From positions 59,642 through 111,207 of the forward strand of contig NMRA01000102.1 in NCBI GenBank assembly GCA_002633005.1: DNA of 51,566 nt. Direction: 5' to 3'. This DNA is from Phoronis australis. Lineage: Eukaryota > Phoronida > Phoronidae. Numbering within the stretch: the first letter of the stretch is position 1; each line of letters begins with the position of its first letter. The notes beneath the pieces were generated by a model that saw nothing but the letters and a program-made list of their open reading frames with translations, had not been told where the DNA came from and searched no databases. Shown here one piece after another: positions 39,401 through 45,400 of this stretch. The translations under genes and the position numbers were made by a program.

Positions 39401-42400
39401 TGGTTTGAGTTATGAATTTTATAAATGTTTTTGAGAAAAAATTAAGGGTCCTCTTTTTGAGTGTTTTGAATACAGCCTTGAAGTAGAAAGTTTGTCTCCC
39501 TCACAAAATAGAGGAATTATAACTCTTATACCTAAGTCTAAAGATGACTCAGAATTACAGTCATTAGATTTCCGGAGACCAATAACATTGATAAACATTG
39601 ATTACAAACTGTTAACCAAAGTTCTGACGTCACATTTAAATACTTGTATGCATCAGTTGATACATATTAATCAAAGTGCTGTTAAAGAGAGATTTATTGG
39701 TTACAATTTAAGAATAATAGAAGATGTTATTGCATATACAAACTTAAACAAAGTTCACATCCTATTTTAGACTTCAAAAAAGCGTATGACACAATTGAAT
39801 GGAAATTTATTCATAAGGTTTTGCATGCCTTTAATTTTGGCCCCAATTTTAAAAAATGGGTTAACATTCTCTACAACAACACTACTTCCACTGACTATGT
39901 TAACCTTAAAAGAGGTGTCAGACAAGGAGACTCATTGTCAGGTCAGTTATTTTGTATATGTGTAGAAATAATGACAAATTATATTAGAAAAAATAATTTA
40001 ATTAGAGGTATTAATATTGAAGGATATGAATTTAAGGTATTGCAGTATGCTGATGATACAACAATATTTCTTCAAGACAAGATATCGGGTACCAATGTAT
40101 TAGACTTCCTTCAAACTTTTGGGGAAGTCTCTGGATTAAAGTTAAATCCAAATAATTGTGATGGCCTCCATCTTGGCACGGATAAGGAATCCAATGAAAT
40201 TTTGTATAACTTTAAATGGTCTGGAAAGCCAGTCAAATGTTTGGGCGAATATTTTGGGCACAGTAAGGAAAGAAACAATGCACCTAATTATGACAAATTA
40301 AAAATTTTCAAAAAAACATTAGATATATGGAAATGCTGCAATATTTCCTTGGAAGAATTGAGGTGATCAAAACTTTTGCTATGTCCAAAATAATTTATGT
40401 TATGAATACATTAGGTATGCCTCCTAACAAACAAAGGGAGATAAATGATATTATCCATTGTTTCATATGGCAAAATAAACCCCCAAGAGTTAGAAGAAAT
40501 ATTGTTGTAAATAGCAGGGAAAGAGGGGCTTAGCTGTGCCAGATGTCAACATTTTGTATAAGTCCTTGTTTATATGGAATAAACATTTTAGAAGAAAAAA
40601 ATAAAGAATGGGAGATATTCCCTAAATATGTTTATAGAAAGTATGGAAGTTGTTTAATCTTAAAATCTAATTATGCTTATAGGAAATTTCAACCTATTGT
40701 ACTCTGATATGTTATGGTCCTCGGAGCAAATAACAGACTACTTACATAAGAATATTGGTTTAAAAATCAGGTTGTATGGAATACCAAAAATATTTTGATA
40801 AATGGAAAAACTGTGTTCTACATCAACTATTACAATGCTGGAATTGTTTTTGTTCAAGACTTATTAGATTTCGAAAATAAATTATTGTCCTGGGAGGTTT
40901 TTAAGGAAAGACACTAATTAAGCAATTGGATAAAGTACGTTGCTCTGGACAAGGCAATGAAAATTTCAGATAGTCGGATTAATGATGGAGCCAGCAGCAT
41001 GCACGACTTTGCAAGATTTTTTTCTCTCCAGAGAGACATCAGTTCCTGATGTAAAACACAGTTTATTAGAATTATTTGCTGACCAGCAAATTAAACGGAT
41101 TTATTTATGCCTTTTTAACTGTTGCTCCAACCTCATTTGAAAGTTTTTAAGTATTATCAAATTCATAAAAAGTTTACACAGAATATTTTTGAAAGAAAAT
41201 GCAAATAGTCCAAAACGACAAATGCTCATTTTGCGGAGTGGTAGAAACTTTTAATCACTTGTTTTTGGAATGTGAGCATGTACTTTCTTTTTGGAATAAA
41301 TTACAAACTTGGATTTCAAACGTCGTTCGAGATAACGTGTTACTGGCTGATAAGCGTGTCCTGCTATTTGCATACTTTGGAGATCGCGGCTACGAAATTA
41401 ATCACATATTAACGTTAGCTCAGTACTTTATATATACTTGTTCGAAGTCTTCATGTATTCTGTACTTCAGAGGTTTCTCCCAATTTTATTTGACACTGTT
41501 AAAACATGGAAAAGTATGAAATCTAGAGAATTACCCCCTGACTTGCTGGTATTTTTTGAAACCCTTAAACATTCAGTATAAATTCAAGCAGAGCTGGAAT
41601 GTGTGAATGTGAGAGTGAATGGGTTTGTTTTCTTTTCCACTCTATTCCATTGTAATATCAGTTTATGCAAGTAAACTTAAAAATGTGCTAATTAACATAA
41701 AACTTATTTTTTTAATTGGATTGTTGATTATTCGAGCAAAGTATAAGCAACTATTAGCGACAGTGACGGCACTGTCCTTTAATTGTTAGCGATAACAGTT
41801 GCACCTGGCGATAACTTTGATGGAACCGAAGTTGACCATTCATTCTGCACCACAGCATCGACGCTCTGCTCTTAAATCCACCTGTTTACTGCGAAGTTAA
41901 TTGGTGCTGTTACATTCGATCCAGGACAAAGTCAACCATTTATACTTATCGCAACTCCCCATAACATGGAACACGTTGATGTTAGTATGAAAGGGCCTAC
42001 AGAATGTTAAGCTGATTGTTATTGTAGCCATTTTAATTATCATAGTGAGTGCAATGATGTCTTACTGTGGATAAGCATAATTGCTAAACTTCATCTTTTT
42101 AAAATTTTTCTAAAGCTACTACCGTTGTTATTAATGTCCACAATTTCTCAAAACTGTCTGATGTTTGCTCTCACATAGAACTTTACAATGATAAAACATT
42201 GACGGTGTTTTCTCTAATAGTTCCTACACTCTATTAGTTCATACACAGCCCTTGGCGATTGTCACTAATAGTTCGTACAGTAGGAGTCAAAGGGAGTTGA
42301 CAAAGCTTAGTTTTTTTGATATACGAGTTAGAATAGAGGCGACTAAATAAGGTTGGAAATAACCTTAATCACATTATTGTTATGTGTACCAACACAAAAG

Positions 42401-45400
42401 GCGATGTTGACAAGTTTAACCGAGCATAATTCTAAATTAGATCGTGATGGTGGAAATCTCTTGATTTTTACACTCCGGGAAAATGGTATGTAATGTAGTG
42501 TGTATATCATGATGGGACATAGCCACTGTCTTCATAGCCACAGTCCTCATAGCCACTGTCCTCGGTCTGAGTAAGGAACAGATTGAGACTAATTTTACAA
42601 TAGCAAGTGATCTTAATAAACTGTTGATGGCCAGATATGGGTTGATGGTCACTTTAAGGATGTCAAGTTTCTTTGGCAAAGCATAAGATCTTGTTCTTAT
42701 TCTATATGGTTCTTATGACATAAAATTATTGTTTTCTCATCAACATTTTCCTCTGGTGAACAGCATTTATTGGAAATGAATTTATTTAGATTATTGTCTA
42801 CTTTCATGTCGTGATCTGTAATCACATTTTCCATTTTTAGTTTCTGTATGCCGTGATTTTTTTCCGAGCCTTGTCAATTTTACCAATATCCCATGCACGT
42901 TTCAGGGCGCGATATGAAGTCCAGCATGTCCAAGTGTAAGTCGGTCTCTGCCTGAGTTCTGTTCACATGGCTAACTGCATGCTGTTCCTCACATTGTTTT
43001 TTGCACTTACTGACACCAATTGGGATATTCTTGTCGCCATTTCAGATTTCATGTCTATTGCGTTTCCCTTGATATCCATGATCACAGCAGAAACTCTGGT
43101 CGGCATTAGGAAGTTTGAGCCCCGAATTCATTTCATTTTCAATTTAGATTTTTTCAACAAAGATATCTCACCAGCAGTGTGAAAAGATAAGATTTTCACT
43201 AAGTGTTTTAAATATAACTTCAATTTAAAGAATTTTATAATTTAGTGAAACAACAAAAAGTTACCTGACTGTGCAGCAATCACTTCCTTCCTTGTTTCAA
43301 ATTAGTTTCTTAAACATTTCCAGCCTGTTTTCATGGACCAGTCCCTGTTGTATTCTATCTGATAAGCGTGTTCTTTCTGACACTGCTAGATTATAGTATT
43401 GCATGTTTCACCTATAAAGCACCATTTGGAATGCCCTTGGCAAATTTAGGATGCATTGAGTGGGGACCAAACACAATTTTCTAAGAAAAATAGTTATGTG
43501 ACTACAAAAACAGCATGCTGGTGACGTCTTTTTTTGTTTTCTTTTGTTGGCATTGAGAGGGGGAAGGTGGGGCTACCTGCTCTCTCTAAATCCACCAATG
43601 TATCCTGTCACCGAGAGTCACTTGTCATCATTCATTTTCATCAAGTAGATGAGCCACCACTTGGTCTCTTACGACAGTTGACCAGTGTGCGTTCATAAGG
43701 CATCACTTCCAGGAGAGAAAAAGATGGTTTATTAAGCTATGATATAACGTTTACAGCCAATATAAATGCAGCAAATGAGAAAACAAGAACATCAATAGCA
43801 ATGGTTTGGCCCTTGAATAACAGTGGTTGGGCCCTTGAATAACAGTGGTTGGGCCCTTGAATAACAGTGGTTGGGCCCTTGAATAACAGTGATTGGGCCC
43901 TTGAATAAAAACTGATCATTTGCAGTAGCACTGTCTTTGTTAACTGTACCTAAAGTAAGAATATGTTGATTGTTCACACAGAATTAGATTAGACATAGAA
44001 CTTACTAACATTACACTTTGTAGCATTAGGAAATTAAGAATATTCTCAATAACAAAGTTATTCAATGTAAAACATGATGCTTTTTATTGGCTTTAAAGAA
44101 TCTTCAGATAAGTACAGGTAGAACTTGAAGGGTTTCGATAGGAAGTCAGTTGAACCATAGTATACAAGAGATAAATATTATATATTACCATAGCTATGGG
44201 TTGAATGAGGCCTGGTTACCATTCAATGAACAGTGAGTAAAGTGCTCTTTTTTGTAATGGATTCTTTCACAATTAGTTTTGTTCGAATGGTTGTGAAGTG
44301 TTACCTCGGAAGATGACAAGGAAGAATTGACTTCAAAGAATCACTGAGAGTAAAGGAGTACCTGGCTGATTATTCACTGAATACTGATCTAAAATATTGA
44401 ATGGTGAGCTAATCAGGCGGCTTTCAACAAACTGTTACTATGGTAGCCTATTGTTTGTGCTCTGTTGTCTACTGTGGTTCAGCTAATTTTCTATCCTAAC
44501 ATTCAATGTTTTACTTGTACTGAACTATAGATATGCTTTTACAACAAATGTCTTTGTTCTTGTAGTTATTTTGTTTTTAATTCATGGCAAGTAGCTAGTG
44601 ATAAGACCGTACATTCACATAGTTACTTAAATGACATTTTTAGAATTGTATGCACTAGCAAGAAAGTGTTTTTCATGAATGCACTATTAGTTTATGCACT
44701 AGCTAGATAGTAGTTTTCACGAATGCACTGTTGTTTATGTACTAGCTAAAAAGTGTTTTTCACGAATGCACTCTGGTGTTCTCTTTTACTTGTGATTCAG
44801 AAACGTAGATCACAAAGTGTTTTGCAATCCTGTTTGTCATCATGTTCAATCATTCGTTACTTTATGGCATTGTAAAGTGACAGATCTACGAGGGGCTTCA
44901 AATGCTAAGACTGATAAATTCACGGGGAATCGCAGGTTTAGTAATACACCATTGTTAAATTAATAATCTGCACCTGCTAAGATAAAATATTTATAGCACT
45001 ACATACCAAAAACTAAATTTTTATGTGTCTCTTTGTCAGTTTAACATTCCATATGTTCACCGTGTCCTATTTCCTTGTATTTTCTGTAACCTATCTCAGC
45101 CCTTTGGTGTTTAATTTTAGTCTTATTGTTTCCCCTCCCTACATTATTATGTTGACCTCCTGACCTTGGTTGCGTGATGGTGATTGGTGTGTTTTTGTCG
45201 TTTCCAGCAAGCAGCCGCTCTGAGCGAAGTAAGTCGCAAGAAATAACACAGTTGTGTTCTTTGATTTTGTGTGCTAACCACTACTAACCATTGCGTTGTT
45301 GCGTTTGCAGGCTAAGCATGCCATTTCTCTGGTCATTTTGCCTTGAGATCAATTTTGCTTACTCTTTGATTTTGTTTGAGTAAATCTCTTCTGTTTGCAT

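Larger units (their letters stand above)
35771..41998. mobile_element. DNA transposon remnant with 15-bp TIRs, hosting a LINE
   Basis: AGGCCCTTTCATACT at 35771-35785 and its exact complement AGTATGAAAGGGCCT at 41984-41998 are flanked by ACA on both sides (35768-35770 and 41999-42001), fitting a 3-bp target duplication. Short subterminal words also match in inverse (GCAGAGTGTCGAC near 35808 and GCATCGACGCTCTGC near 41866). No transposase was seen; most of the inside is a LINE. The superfamily is not assigned; a 3-bp duplication fits PIF/Harbinger or CACTA groups. Confidence 0.6.
42937..45207. other. Intron with two small arrays
   Basis: No gene recognised. It holds a 22-bp array at 43806-43913 and a 44-bp repeat at 44651-44771. 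Confidence 0.55.

Noticed and set aside
38823-41519. Host genes in the large intron
   Set aside because: All frames are pieces of one decayed LINE ORF2 with endonuclease, RT and CCHC motifs in order.
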